A DNA stretch of 7,088 nt, taken from the NCBI GenBank assembly GCA_025934475.1, contig JAICXZ010000158.1, positions 1 through 7,088 on the forward strand. Reading direction: 5' to 3'. Position numbers and translations under genes: made by a program. How positions within the stretch are numbered: the first letter of the stretch is position 1; every line of letters starts with the position of its first letter. The notes under the pieces are model-generated. The model made no database searches. It worked only from the letters and a program-made list of their open reading frames with translations, and was not told the origin of the DNA. Positions 1 to 6,757 of this stretch are shown one piece after another. This DNA is from Mucilaginibacter sp. (GTDB taxonomy: Bacteria > Bacteroidota > Bacteroidia > Sphingobacteriales > Sphingobacteriaceae).

Positions 1-261
1 GGTTTGCCCGTTGAGGGTTATGATTTGCGGTTTGTAGCCGGTGAATCTAATGGTCAGTACATCGTTGGTTTGCGCACTGATGGTAAATTGCCCGTTTTGG
101 TCGGTTGCGGTACCTTGTCCGCTTGATTTGACGATGACGGTCACTCCGGGCAATTTTTCTTTGGTTGTGGCGTCGCTTACTGTTCCTCTTATGGTAGTCT
201 TTTGGGCAAGGGCATAGCTACATAAAAGAACGGCAATAATAAGCAGTAGAGATTTTTTCAT
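1..261 (-). CDS. SusC/RagA-type TonB-dependent receptor, N-terminal fragment (cut by window edge)
   Basis: This frame opens with ATG at 259-261 on the minus strand and runs 87 codons to the window edge without a stop. Residues 1-20 form a clear Sec signal peptide: a Lys-Lys start, a Leu/Ile-rich core and an ALAQ cleavage region. Residues 24-87 match the carboxypeptidase-regulatory-like domain that precedes the plug in SusC/RagA receptors: RGTVSDA (25-31), LPGVTVIVK (37-45), GTATDQNGQF (50-59) and the closing FTGYKPQ (73-79). Such receptors sit in the outer membrane and import glycans or other large ligands using TonB energy, usually with a SusD lipoprotein encoded next to them. The plug, barrel and any SusD partner lie outside the window, so the substrate cannot be inferred. 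The same N-terminal domain also starts some non-SusC outer-membrane proteins; the LPGV/TGY spacing favours SusC. No STN domain is present before it. Confidence 0.85.
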   Translation of the reverse strand, partial: MKKSLLLIIAVLLCSYALAQKTTIRGTVSDATTKEKLPGVTVIVKSSGQGTATDQNGQFTISAQTNDVLTIRFTGYKPQIITLNGQT

Positions 262-301
262 AAAAGAATGGTTTGACGTGTAACATAGTTGTGACTGAAT
301 G

Positions 302-330
302 TAAACGTAAGTTAATATCTTTTATCGAAA
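302..330 (-). promoter_or_regulatory. Candidate Bacteroidota promoter for the SusC-like gene
   Basis: Read on the minus strand, TACGTTTA at 309-302 matches seven of eight positions of the Bacteroidota -7 element TAnnTTTG. Seventeen bases upstream is TTTC at 330-327, a poor match to the -33 TTTG and slightly too close. The placement would give a leader of about 35 bases before the ATG. The rest of the 285-base gap (262-546) is AT-rich; I see no RNA gene or strong hairpin in it. Confidence 0.3.
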
Positions 331-546
331 TACGAAAAAGAATTGAGTATTATTTAGATAATGACAAATAATAATATATGATTTTGATCAGATGAACTTT
401 TACCGGATGGCGGAAAATCCCGCTTTAACGGATGCCAGGTAATAAAAACTTAACACTACCGCTCAAACACAATTTGGTTCGGATGGTTAGAAAATCATAT
501 ATTCATGTTTAATTAATGATTCAGATACCCTATTAGAAAGCAGCTT

Positions 547-1458
547 ATGAAACGACTTCTACCTTTTCTGGTCCTTCTTGCAGCAAGTTTGACAGGTTTT
601 TCCCAGACAACTCCACCCGCTCCCAAAGACACAACCAAAAAAGACACGCTATGGAAGATACATGGTGTCAACACCATTCTTATTAACCAGGCTTCGTTCT
701 CTAACTGGGCGGCCGGCGGTGTAAACGCAGTGGCATTAAACGCACTTTTTGATTATGATTTTAACTATAAAAAAGATAAGTGGAACTGGGATAATAAAGC
801 CATCCTGGGCTACGGTATAAGCAAAACTAATGGAATCGGCTGGCGCAAAAACGACGATCGCATCATCCTCAATAGTTTGCTTGGTTACCAGGCCGCCAAA
901 TACTGGCTCTACACGTTCTACATGAACTTCCAGACGCAGTTTACCAATGGATATTCTTATGATGATAATAATCATACCCGCACTTTAATATCGGCAGATT
1001 TCGCACCGGCTTACCTTACGTTCGGTCCTGGCTTTGCTTATAAGCGGTCGGATAATTTTAGGATCAACCTTTCGCCCCTTGCCGCGCGTTTTACCTTTGT
1101 GCAGAATGATTCGCTGGCAAATGCCGGCGCCTTTGGTGTAACTCCCGGTGAGCACACATTTGATGAGTTTGGTGCTTCACTTGACGCATACTTAAAGTTT
1201 GACCTGGCTAAAAATATCCAGTTGGAAAATATCCTGAAACTGTTCGAAAACTACCTAAAGCAGCCGGGGAATATCTATGCGGATTATGCCCTTAACCTTT
1301 ATATGAAGGTAAATAAACTGGTTACTGTAAACGCCGGCGTCGAGTTGATCAACGACCCGAATGCACTAATACCGCAAACCGTGAACGGTGTAACTACCAG
1401 CCACTCGCTGTTCCAGGTAAAACAAATTTTTGGTGCTGGGTTGACGTATAAGTTTTGA
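547..1458 (+). CDS. DUF3078 family outer-membrane protein
   Basis: The protein has 303 residues and a signal peptide at 1-20 (basic MKR, Leu-rich core, GFSQ end). A short Pro/Thr/Lys-rich linker follows at 21-34. The conserved DUF3078 block then begins: INQASFSNWAAGG (46-58), an asparagine-rich strand region with WNWDNKAILGYG (79-90), KNDDRI (101-106), and the TQFTNGY segment (130-136). Later residues alternate as beta strands, and the chain ends in an aromatic residue (YKF), as outer-membrane barrels do. The family is widespread in Bacteroidota and has no established biochemical role; a barrel of uncertain function is the safest description. The first ATG directly precedes the signal peptide, so the start is secure; no Shine-Dalgarno is visible. 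It is divergent from the SusC-like gene and convergent with the DUF2306 gene, so it is probably transcribed alone. Confidence 0.9.
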   Translation: MKRLLPFLVLLAASLTGFSQTTPPAPKDTTKKDTLWKIHGVNTILINQASFSNWAAGGVNAVALNALFDYDFNYKKDKWNWDNKAILGYGISKTNGIGWRKNDDRIILNSLLGYQAAKYWLYTFYMNFQTQFTNGYSYDDNNHTRTLISADFAPAYLTFGPGFAYKRSDNFRINLSPLAARFTFVQNDSLANAGAFGVTPGEHTFDEFGASLDAYLKFDLAKNIQLENILKLFENYLKQPGNIYADYALNLYMKVNKLVTVNAGVELINDPNALIPQTVNGVTTSHSLFQVKQIFGAGLTYKF

Positions 1459-1465
1459 TTGTATT

Positions 1466-1550
1466 GGTTGTAGAAGTTATAGAGGTTGTAGTGGTTAGTA
1501 GCAACCGCCCGGTCTTCAATGCTGGTGCGCGCGTGCCGCGCGTTCTACAA
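1466..1550. repeat. Repeat-rich convergent spacer with 8-bp inverted ends
   Basis: TTGTAGAA at 1468-1475 and TTCTACAA at 1543-1550 are perfect inverted copies about 67 bases apart. Inside, GGTTGTAG occurs twice in direct orientation (1466-1473 and 1484-1491), giving an approximate 18-base tandem unit of which 12 positions agree. The segment fills nearly the whole gap between two convergent genes. It could be a small dispersed intergenic element or a degenerate terminator region; the sequence alone does not decide. Confidence 0.45.
1491..1542. terminator. Possible hairpins between convergent genes
   Basis: Two stems fall in the gap between the DUF3078 and DUF2306 stop codons. One pairs 1491-1496 with 1503-1508 (six pairs including one G-T, six-base loop). 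The other pairs CGCGCG at 1528-1533 with CGCGCG at 1537-1542 across a TGC loop. Neither is followed by a T-run on either strand, so a classical intrinsic terminator is not shown; position between convergent genes is the main argument. Confidence 0.3.
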
Positions 1551-1554
1551 TGCC

Positions 1555-2217
1555 TTAATCCTGGAAATAATCCGTCGTCTTCGACCCGGTAACAAAAGCT
1601 GGGATCAACGCCCGTTTGCTGATAATGATCTCGGCGATAATAAGATTGGGCACCCAGCACAGCCATGAAATAGCCAGGTATGAAGTAATGAAGTCCCAAT
1701 GCATTAACTGCGTACAGAACGGCAGGTAAATGCGTAAGGTCACCGCTGCAAATGTTAGCGCGTAGTTGCGTATCATCCAGTTCTCGTGTTGCTTGAAATG
1801 TTTTTTGAGGATGGTGGCATAGGCTTTCGTCACGCTGAAGAACCAGCTTATCGCTAAAAATGAAAAACCTACACGCGATATAATTCCACCTGATGCAAAT
1901 TGCGCGATATAAAAGCCCGCAATACTACTCAGCATCACCGAAAACACATAGATTTTACCCAGCGCACGATGAAGGTTAAGCCGCGTATTACGGATATTGC
2001 GACTGAATTGTGTCCAACCGATCAGCATGGCTATCCCTCCAAAAGTGATGTGCATATAGAATGCGGCGTGCCAGATACGGTCGGCCAGCAATTCGGCTGA
2101 TTTGCTGGAAAAAAGCCCCTTACCGTGCATGTCAACTAAATAATAGATAAGCGGGTATAGGCCTATCGAAATAGCGGCAACGCCGAATACGGTCCAGAGG
2201 AGGTACTTGAGCTTCAT
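1555..2217 (-). CDS. DUF2306 family integral membrane protein
   Basis: The protein has 220 residues and is highly hydrophobic, with about six membrane segments (roughly 5-28, 50-70, 88-108, 113-133, 152-170 and 178-199). Family landmarks are visible: His50 and His56 around the second segment, LHRALGKIY (82-90), then KHFKQHENWMIRNYALTFAA (138-157) continuing into RIYLP (162-166), and WVPNLIIAE (188-196). DUF2306 proteins are predicted membrane proteins of unknown function; the conserved membrane histidines resemble metal- or heme-ligand patterns, but that is inference. The start ATG is preceded by no Shine-Dalgarno, as is normal in this phylum. The gene lies 86 bases downstream of the M23-like gene on the same strand, so readthrough from it is possible, although a perfect -7 motif lies in the gap. 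A 12-bp inverted repeat covers two bases of its start codon. Confidence 0.85.
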   Translation of the reverse strand: MKLKYLLWTVFGVAAISIGLYPLIYYLVDMHGKGLFSSKSAELLADRIWHAAFYMHITFGGIAMLIGWTQFSRNIRNTRLNLHRALGKIYVFSVMLSSIAGFYIAQFASGGIISRVGFSFLAISWFFSVTKAYATILKKHFKQHENWMIRNYALTFAAVTLRIYLPFCTQLMHWDFITSYLAISWLCWVPNLIIAEIIISKRALIPAFVTGSKTTDYFQD

Positions 2218-2299
2218 AATCTGAGAATTTTAGTGCGTCGGTTTGGGCTTTTGGACTAATAAATATACGCAAACGTTACAAACGTAGTTCTCAGATTAT
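2216..2299. repeat. Perfect 12-bp inverted repeat framing the gap before the DUF2306 gene
   Basis: ATAATCTGAGAA at 2216-2227 is repeated exactly in inverse orientation as TTCTCAGATTAT at 2288-2299, with 60 bases between. An inner pair, TGCGT at 2234-2238 and ACGCA at 2267-2271, could extend the structure. On a minus-strand transcript reading through from the M23-like gene, the downstream arm would cover the translation start of the DUF2306 gene, so the fold could hide the start. A transcript starting from the candidate promoter inside the gap would lack the upstream arm. The arms could alternatively be a pair of protein-binding sites or the ends of a small element. Confidence 0.7.
2279..2286 (-). 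promoter_or_regulatory. Candidate -7 element for the DUF2306 gene
   Basis: Read on the minus strand, TACGTTTG at 2286-2279 is a perfect match to the Bacteroidota -7 consensus TAnnTTTG, about 62 bases before the start codon. A convincing -33 TTTG is not found at the expected distance upstream. A near copy, TAACGTTTG, follows immediately at 2278-2270. Confidence 0.35.
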
Positions 2300-2303
2300 C
2301 AAT

Positions 2304-3479
2304 TTATTTGGATGACTCAACTATATCGCCGCTATCCACGCGACCACTCTTAACGTTGACGTAATTTTTGCCGCGGTACGACTTAAAATCGGTGAAATAG
2401 GAGGGGATACCCTCGGCTGTTGACTCCTTTGATCCATTCATCACTGCATAATGCAAGTGCGGAAATGTCGCATTGCCAGAAAAGCCAACCTTGGCAATCA
2501 ACTGTCCGGGCCTCACCAGCATGCTGTTCCTTACAATGATGCTTCCCTTTTGAAGATGGCTCAACACACTGAATTCGCCGTTACCGTGATCGATGATCAC
2601 ATAATTGCCCAGACCAAGCGGATCGGTAGCAGCAGACGAATAGGGTTTTAGTGTTTTGCCATTGAAATCGTTATCCGGAATATCATTTTGCATTTCGACC
2701 ACGATACCCGTTGCCGGCGCATAAACAGGTTTGCCAAAAGCATACCAGTTGTCGCGTTTGAAAGGATCGGATTCGTACATATTCCCCTGGTCGTCTACAC
2801 TCGCGAAGTCGAATGCATAGCGGTTTGATTTAGCAGTAACGCCTTTTGTAGGGTGTTCAATTATTCCCGCGGGGCCATTATTTTGGCCCGGATAAAAATT
2901 GTGGCCATCCAGTACAATCAGCTTACCTTTTAGTGGCAGACTGAAGCCGGTCTTTGGCGTAAAGGTCCTTGGGGTAATTATCTTTTTGATTGATAAGTCG
3001 AAATCAACTGGGAGCCGTTTTTTGTCATTTGCCAATTGCTGAGGCGAGTCGGCATAGTCGAAAAAGAACTCGTATTGCAGGAAGGTGATCTTTGCATCTG
3101 GCGCAAAAGAGTAGAATGGGTTAAAAATATCGACAGCTTCGCCGGGCTTCAATAACGTATTGCCGATAGCTTTTAAACCTGCTGCTTGTGCATTCACATT
3201 GATGGACTGTTTGGAAACGGGTTTCACATACGCATCCATCACGGAAGCAGCAATAGTAGCCAGGTATAGGGTGTGCTTGCTTGTATTTTTAACAACAATA
3301 TCAAAGTTTAGATAAAGGCCATTCGGGTCCTTCTCAATAAGCGGATTAGCAGGACTGATAGCCACAGATGCAGCGTCAGCAGGTGTGGTGGATGCAGGTG
3401 AACTCGTATTTGCAGTCTTATGCGATAAGATACCGCCGGGTACCAGCAGCATGCAGATCATAGTAATAGATTTAAGCAT
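2304..3479 (-). CDS. Secreted M23/LytM-like peptidase-family protein
   Basis: The protein has 391 residues. The N-terminus (about 1-20) looks like an export signal, followed by a Ser/Thr/Ala/Pro-rich linker (23-45) and a beta-rich domain of unknown type (about 50-165). The C-terminal half is an M23 (LytM) domain: YAFDFA (221-226), a long insertion, PVYAPATGIV (251-260), GNYVIIDHGNGEFSVLSHLQ (291-310), the VRPGQLIAKVGFSGN stretch (322-336) and the HLH motif (341-343). M23 enzymes are zinc endopeptidases that cut peptide cross-links of peptidoglycan or related peptides outside the cytoplasm. Asp224, His308, His341 and His343 occupy the expected ligand and catalytic positions, but the residue four before Asp224, normally the first zinc histidine, is Arg220. 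His209 or His193 might substitute, or the protein may be a non-catalytic LytM factor. It is divergent from the acyltransferase gene. Confidence 0.85.
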   Translation of the reverse strand: MLKSITMICMLLVPGGILSHKTANTSSPASTTPADAASVAISPANPLIEKDPNGLYLNFDIVVKNTSKHTLYLATIAASVMDAYVKPVSKQSINVNAQAAGLKAIGNTLLKPGEAVDIFNPFYSFAPDAKITFLQYEFFFDYADSPQQLANDKKRLPVDFDLSIKKIITPRTFTPKTGFSLPLKGKLIVLDGHNFYPGQNNGPAGIIEHPTKGVTAKSNRYAFDFASVDDQGNMYESDPFKRDNWYAFGKPVYAPATGIVVEMQNDIPDNDFNGKTLKPYSSAATDPLGLGNYVIIDHGNGEFSVLSHLQKGSIIVRNSMLVRPGQLIAKVGFSGNATFPHLHYAVMNGSKESTAEGIPSYFTDFKSYRGKNYVNVKSGRVDSGDIVESSK

Positions 3480-3557
3480 ATTCAGGTTGAATGGGGGATT
3501 AATGCAAAATTGATATTAATTATTCGTTGATAACTGGCAGCGCAATAATTTATTTGC

Positions 3558-3568
3558 ATACCGGGTAT
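3558..3568. promoter_or_regulatory. Small palindrome in divergent spacer, possible operator
   Basis: ATACC-G-GGTAT is an exact 11-bp palindrome with one central base, lying between the start codons of the M23-like and acyltransferase genes. A TTTG at 3553-3556 just before it could be a plus-strand -33 element, but no good -7 follows at the right distance. No regulator is known from the sequence; the site is only a candidate. The rest of the 193-base spacer shows nothing else clear. Confidence 0.25.
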
Positions 3569-3672
3569 CGCATCAGTTAAACTGTCCATTCGTCACAAGA
3601 TTACGTCCTCTGGTCAAAAAAGTTTCAAATACGTGTCATCCGAAGGTTTCTTTGAATCAAAAAACAACGATT

Positions 3673-4884
3673 ATGGAAACCACACAACGACAATCATACC
3701 TGGATTGGTTAAGAATACTCTCTATACTGGGCATACTATTCTTTCACTCAGCAATGCCTTACGATCAGGGCGACTGGTGGCACATCAAAAACAAAGAAAC
3801 CAGCGACCTGATGATGGAGGTTGCATTTTTTATGCACCAGGTGCGTATGCCGCTGCTGTTTTTCATTTCGGGCACGGTAAGTTATTATATGATGCAGAAG
3901 CGTACCAGCCTGGGTTTTATCGGGCTGCGTTTCCGCAGACTATTTATCCCGCTATTGGTGGGCATGTTTATTATAGTTCCGCCCCAGATTTACATGGAAC
4001 GGCTGACACAGGGCTTTAAAGGTAATTTTTGGGATTTTTATCCCAGCGTGTTCAAATTTGTGCCATATCCCAAGGGCAGCTTTAGTTGGCATCACCTGTG
4101 GTTCATTTGCTACCTGTTTATTTACGACTTGGTATTTGCACCTGTATTTGCCTGGCTGGTATCGCCTAAAAGTCAGGCATTTCGCGAAAAGCTGGCGGTA
4201 TTGGCTAAAGGCAAGCTGGTGTTTCTACTGGCGGTTCCCAGCATTATTTGGCTTGGTCTGTTAAGCTGGAAGTTGCCCGAAACTAATGATCTCCTTCACG
4301 ATGGCTGTTATTTCGTTTACTGGCTGTCGTTTGTGCTCGTCGGTTTTATTTGCATCCTGCAGCCTAAGCTAATGGATAGCCTGGAGCGTAATCGCCGTTC
4401 TGCACTGGCTATAGGTTTCCTGAGCTTTATGGCGATGAACTACATGCGGTGGAATAAAATAGAGCCGGGTTACCCGAACTGGCACTTCGAGGGCGAATTT
4501 TTCTATACTGCATTTAGAAGTTTGCGTGCCACGATTGGGTGGGGATGGGTGTTCGCTTTGATAGGCTACGGCAAACATTACCTTGATCAAAAACATAAGG
4601 TGCTAAATTATTTGAACCAGGCCGTATACCCATTCTATATCCTGCATCAGACCGTAATCGTGATCCTTACCTATTATGTTGTACAGGCGCAGGAAACTAT
4701 CCTGATGAAATATATATTCACGGTTGCAGCAACCTTCTTTATCTCGGTGCTTATATATCACTTGTTCATTCAACCCTACAGCGTGATGCGGTTCCTGTTC
4801 GGTATGAAGCCAAAGTCAAAGGTGAAAACTGCCGTGACAACGAAAAAGGAGGAATTAGAACCAGTTGTAGCGTTGTCTGCGTAG
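3673..4884 (+). CDS. Acyltransferase-3 family membrane protein
   Basis: From the ATG at 3673 the protein has 403 residues and about ten membrane helices. The N-terminus carries the acyltransferase-3 signature: YLDWLRILSILGILFFHS (9-26) with the family's essential-type histidine at His25, then the WHI segment near 36-38, RMPLLFFISG (58-67), the basic RFRRLFIPLL (86-95) and PPQIYMER (103-110). HHLWFICYLF (140-149) and YPFYILHQTVIV (319-330) complete the pattern. The family moves acyl groups, such as acetyl or succinyl, onto extracytoplasmic glycans or lipids. This subgroup resembles the OpgC/MdoC-like relatives, but the acceptor cannot be named. The hydrophilic Lys-rich tail (about 379-403) is probably cytoplasmic. 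A TTG at 3652 in frame would add seven polar residues; the ATG is preferred because the homology starts just after it. It is divergent from the M23-like gene and lies upstream of a two-component system on the same strand. Confidence 0.88.
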   Translation: METTQRQSYLDWLRILSILGILFFHSAMPYDQGDWWHIKNKETSDLMMEVAFFMHQVRMPLLFFISGTVSYYMMQKRTSLGFIGLRFRRLFIPLLVGMFIIVPPQIYMERLTQGFKGNFWDFYPSVFKFVPYPKGSFSWHHLWFICYLFIYDLVFAPVFAWLVSPKSQAFREKLAVLAKGKLVFLLAVPSIIWLGLLSWKLPETNDLLHDGCYFVYWLSFVLVGFICILQPKLMDSLERNRRSALAIGFLSFMAMNYMRWNKIEPGYPNWHFEGEFFYTAFRSLRATIGWGWVFALIGYGKHYLDQKHKVLNYLNQAVYPFYILHQTVIVILTYYVVQAQETILMKYIFTVAATFFISVLIYHLFIQPYSVMRFLFGMKPKSKVKTAVTTKKEELEPVVALSA

Positions 4885-4901
4885 TAAAATGTGGTGCGTA
4901 G

Positions 4902-4974
4902 GGTGTCTCCCTGAGGCACTCGAAGGGTGAGCTCCAGGTCTGCCCACATGCTTCGAGGGCCTTATAATGACACC
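4902..4974. repeat. 73-bp imperfect palindromic intergenic element
   Basis: GGTGTC (4902-4907) pairs with GACACC (4969-4974), and the inner arm AGGCACTCGAAG (4914-4925) pairs with CTTCGAGGGCCT (4951-4962) at 11 of 12 positions. The gaps between outer arms and the CTCGAAG/CTTCGAG core are 11 bases on both sides, so the element is symmetric about a 25-base loop containing the SacI-type palindrome GAGCTC. The wording (TGTC...CCCTGAG...TCGAAGGGTGA and GCCCACATGCTTCGA) resembles a dispersed palindromic repeat I recall from Bacteroidota genomes; that recognition is from memory, not a search. It separates the acyltransferase and kinase genes and may end or attenuate transcription between them. Confidence 0.75.
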
Positions 4975-5011
4975 TTACCACTATCTCATAAGATTCTTAT
5001 TTTTACAAAAA

Positions 5012-6055
5012 ATGAAATTTTTCAGCAAGTACATATTCCCTGCCCTGTATGGTCTTTTGGTTTACTTTACCATCAGGTTGTTGCATGATACCGATGTTCA
5101 CCAGCATTTTTGGGAGCGTGCGTTATATATCAACCTCGTTGAAATAGCTTGCTCAGTGGTGGTAGGGTATATCGCTACATACATTTTTCAATGGCTTTTT
5201 CGATATTATGATCGTCGCTGGCCTGTGCAGTTCTGCTACCAGGGTGTATTGCGTGAACTTTTTATCTTAGTGGGCGTTAACCTGGTGCTTGTGAATGTGG
5301 TTTTCGTACCGATGGACATGGCCCTGCATACAGATTGGCCGGCCTGGTGGATATCATGGGCCGATGTGGCCGATATCAATATGATTCCCACTTTGTATGC
5401 CATTATTTATTACGGCGTTGCCCGTACTAGCATTTATCTGAAAGCCTATGTGGACAACAAAGTACTGCTTGAAAAAGTAACAAACGAGCATCTGGAAACC
5501 GAGCTCAAATTCCTGAAAGCGCAGTATCATCCGCATTTTCTGTTCAATGCGCTGAATACCATCTATTTCCAGATGGACGACGATCACGAAGGTGCTAAGC
5601 GAAGCATCGAGAAATTTTCCGAACTGTTGCGTTATCAATTGTACGATCAGCAGCAGCAAGTGCCCGTTTTGCAGGAAATAGAATATTTACAAACCTTTAT
5701 CGAGTTGCAGCAAATACGCAGCACAGATAAACTAAAGTTGAAAACCAATTTTGACAGCAAGCTAAACGGCCAACTGGTATATCCGCTGCTTTTTTTGCCC
5801 CTGGTAGAAAATGCCTTTAAATTCGTAGGCGGCGATTATAAGATGCTGGTGGAAGCTAAGGCGGAGGATGGCCAGATTGAATTCCGGGTTGAGAATTCGA
5901 TCCCGTTGATAAACCCTGCCCCAGCCAAAGCAGGCGGCATTGGCCTTGAGAACCTGAGCCGACGACTGAATTTGCTTTATCCCGGCAAACACTCGCTGGT
6001 ATTAGAAAAAAGTGAAGACGAATTTAAAGCCGAACTAAAAGTGCGTTATGAGTGA
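5012..6055 (+). CDS. LytS-type sensor histidine kinase
   Basis: From the ATG at 5012 the protein has 347 residues. Four membrane helices lie at about 8-24, 40-62, 80-100 and 123-143, without a recognisable extracellular sensor domain. A short helical linker leads to the His_kinase (PF06580) domain: LKAQYHPHFLFNALNTIY (168-185), with His175 the expected phosphorylation site, the EIEYLQTFIELQQIR region (222-236), and an ATPase part with N-box LPLVENAFKF (262-271) and G-box GGIGLENLSRRL (308-319). Such kinases phosphorylate a LytTR regulator, here encoded directly downstream with an 8-base overlap. The signal sensed is unknown. An in-frame ATG at 4967 would add 15 residues, but it lies inside the palindromic repeat, so 5012 is preferred. 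The usual QINPHF reads QYHPHF here, a variant that keeps the key histidine. Confidence 0.92.
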   Translation: MKFFSKYIFPALYGLLVYFTIRLLHDTDVHQHFWERALYINLVEIACSVVVGYIATYIFQWLFRYYDRRWPVQFCYQGVLRELFILVGVNLVLVNVVFVPMDMALHTDWPAWWISWADVADINMIPTLYAIIYYGVARTSIYLKAYVDNKVLLEKVTNEHLETELKFLKAQYHPHFLFNALNTIYFQMDDDHEGAKRSIEKFSELLRYQLYDQQQQVPVLQEIEYLQTFIELQQIRSTDKLKLKTNFDSKLNGQLVYPLLFLPLVENAFKFVGGDYKMLVEAKAEDGQIEFRVENSIPLINPAPAKAGGIGLENLSRRLNLLYPGKHSLVLEKSEDEFKAELKVRYE

Positions 6056-6743
6056 CAAGATCAGTTGCATTATTACAGATGACGAGCCTTTTGCGCGTAA
6101 AGGCTTACAGGGGTATGTAGAAAAAATTGTTTTTTTTGATCTGAAAGGCGTGTGCGAGGATGCTATCCAGCTAAGTGATATGCTGCAAAAGCAATCCGTC
6201 GACCTGCTTTTTCTCGACATCCAGATGCCACATATTACAGGCGTTGAGTTTTTACGCGCTATGCGTAATCCACCCAAAGTGATCTTTACAACGGCTTACC
6301 AGCAATATGCTATCGACGGCTTTGAACTGGATGTGATGGACTACCTGCTTAAGCCGATACCTTACGAACGCTTTCTGAAAGCTGCCTGGAAAGCAAGGGA
6401 CTATTTCGCGCTACGTGAGCAGCCCGAAAGTTCAGTTCCTTACATTTTTGTAAAAGCCAACGGTAAGCTAGAGAAAATCACCTTTAACGAAATATTGTTC
6501 ATAGAAGGGATGGAGAATTACGTCGCTATTTATCTTGAGAATAAGAAGATAGTCACCCATGCCACTATCAAATCGCTATTAGAAAAGCTGCCGTCAAAGC
6601 AGTTTATCCAGACCCATAAATCTTATGTGATTGCATCGGATAGGGTGGATACGATTGAAGGGAACACATTGCACATTGGTCAATATAAAGTGCCTATGAG
6701 CAAATACCTGCGTGAAGAAGTGTTGGGGCAGTTGGTGAAATAA
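6048..6743 (+). CDS. LytTR-family response regulator
   Basis: The protein has 231 residues in two domains. The receiver (about 4-120) shows the acidic pair Asp11-Asp12, the phospho-acceptor Asp57 in LLFLDIQMP (53-61), Thr81 in FTTAY and Lys102 in LLKPIPYERF (100-109); all expected residues are present. The LytTR DNA-binding domain (about 131-228) shows IFVKANGKLEKITFNEILFI (133-152) followed by EGMENYVAIYL (153-163), then FIQTHKSYVIA (186-196) and the VPMSKYLRE end (215-223). Phosphorylated LytTR proteins bind paired direct repeats upstream of target promoters. The ATG overlaps the end of the kinase gene by 8 bases (ATGAGTGA), indicating coupled translation. Targets are unknown; the acyltransferase just upstream is a reasonable guess. 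A large hairpin follows the stop codon. Confidence 0.93.
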   Translation: MSDKISCIITDDEPFARKGLQGYVEKIVFFDLKGVCEDAIQLSDMLQKQSVDLLFLDIQMPHITGVEFLRAMRNPPKVIFTTAYQQYAIDGFELDVMDYLLKPIPYERFLKAAWKARDYFALREQPESSVPYIFVKANGKLEKITFNEILFIEGMENYVAIYLENKKIVTHATIKSLLEKLPSKQFIQTHKSYVIASDRVDTIEGNTLHIGQYKVPMSKYLREEVLGQLVK

Positions 6744-6757
6744 TCAAATTAATCAAG

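Noticed and set aside
473..505. Promoter for the DUF3078 gene: TTTG at 473-476 with TATATTCA at 498-505
   Set aside because: The spacing of 21 is acceptable, but the -7 part misses two core bases of TAnnTTTG in AT-rich DNA, so it is not distinguishable from chance.
1394..1699. Minus-strand reading frame across the convergent gap and the end of the DUF2306 gene
   Set aside because: It overlaps two real genes in another frame, has low-complexity Thr/Ser composition and no recognisable domain.
3652..3672. TTG start for the acyltransferase
   Set aside because: It adds seven polar residues ahead of a good ATG at 3673 that lies just before the conserved YLDWLR motif; non-ATG starts need stronger support.
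3633..4019. Plus-strand frame overlapping the start of the acyltransferase gene
   Set aside because: It is out of frame with a well-supported gene and shows no family motif.
4967..5011. N-terminal extension of the kinase from the ATG at 4967
   Set aside because: The ATG lies within the palindromic repeat, and the 15 extra residues are not needed for the first membrane helix; the ATG at 5012 directly precedes it.
6035..6277. Minus-strand frame across the kinase/regulator junction
   Set aside because: It is antisense to two strongly supported coding regions that overlap by 8 bases; there is no independent evidence for it.
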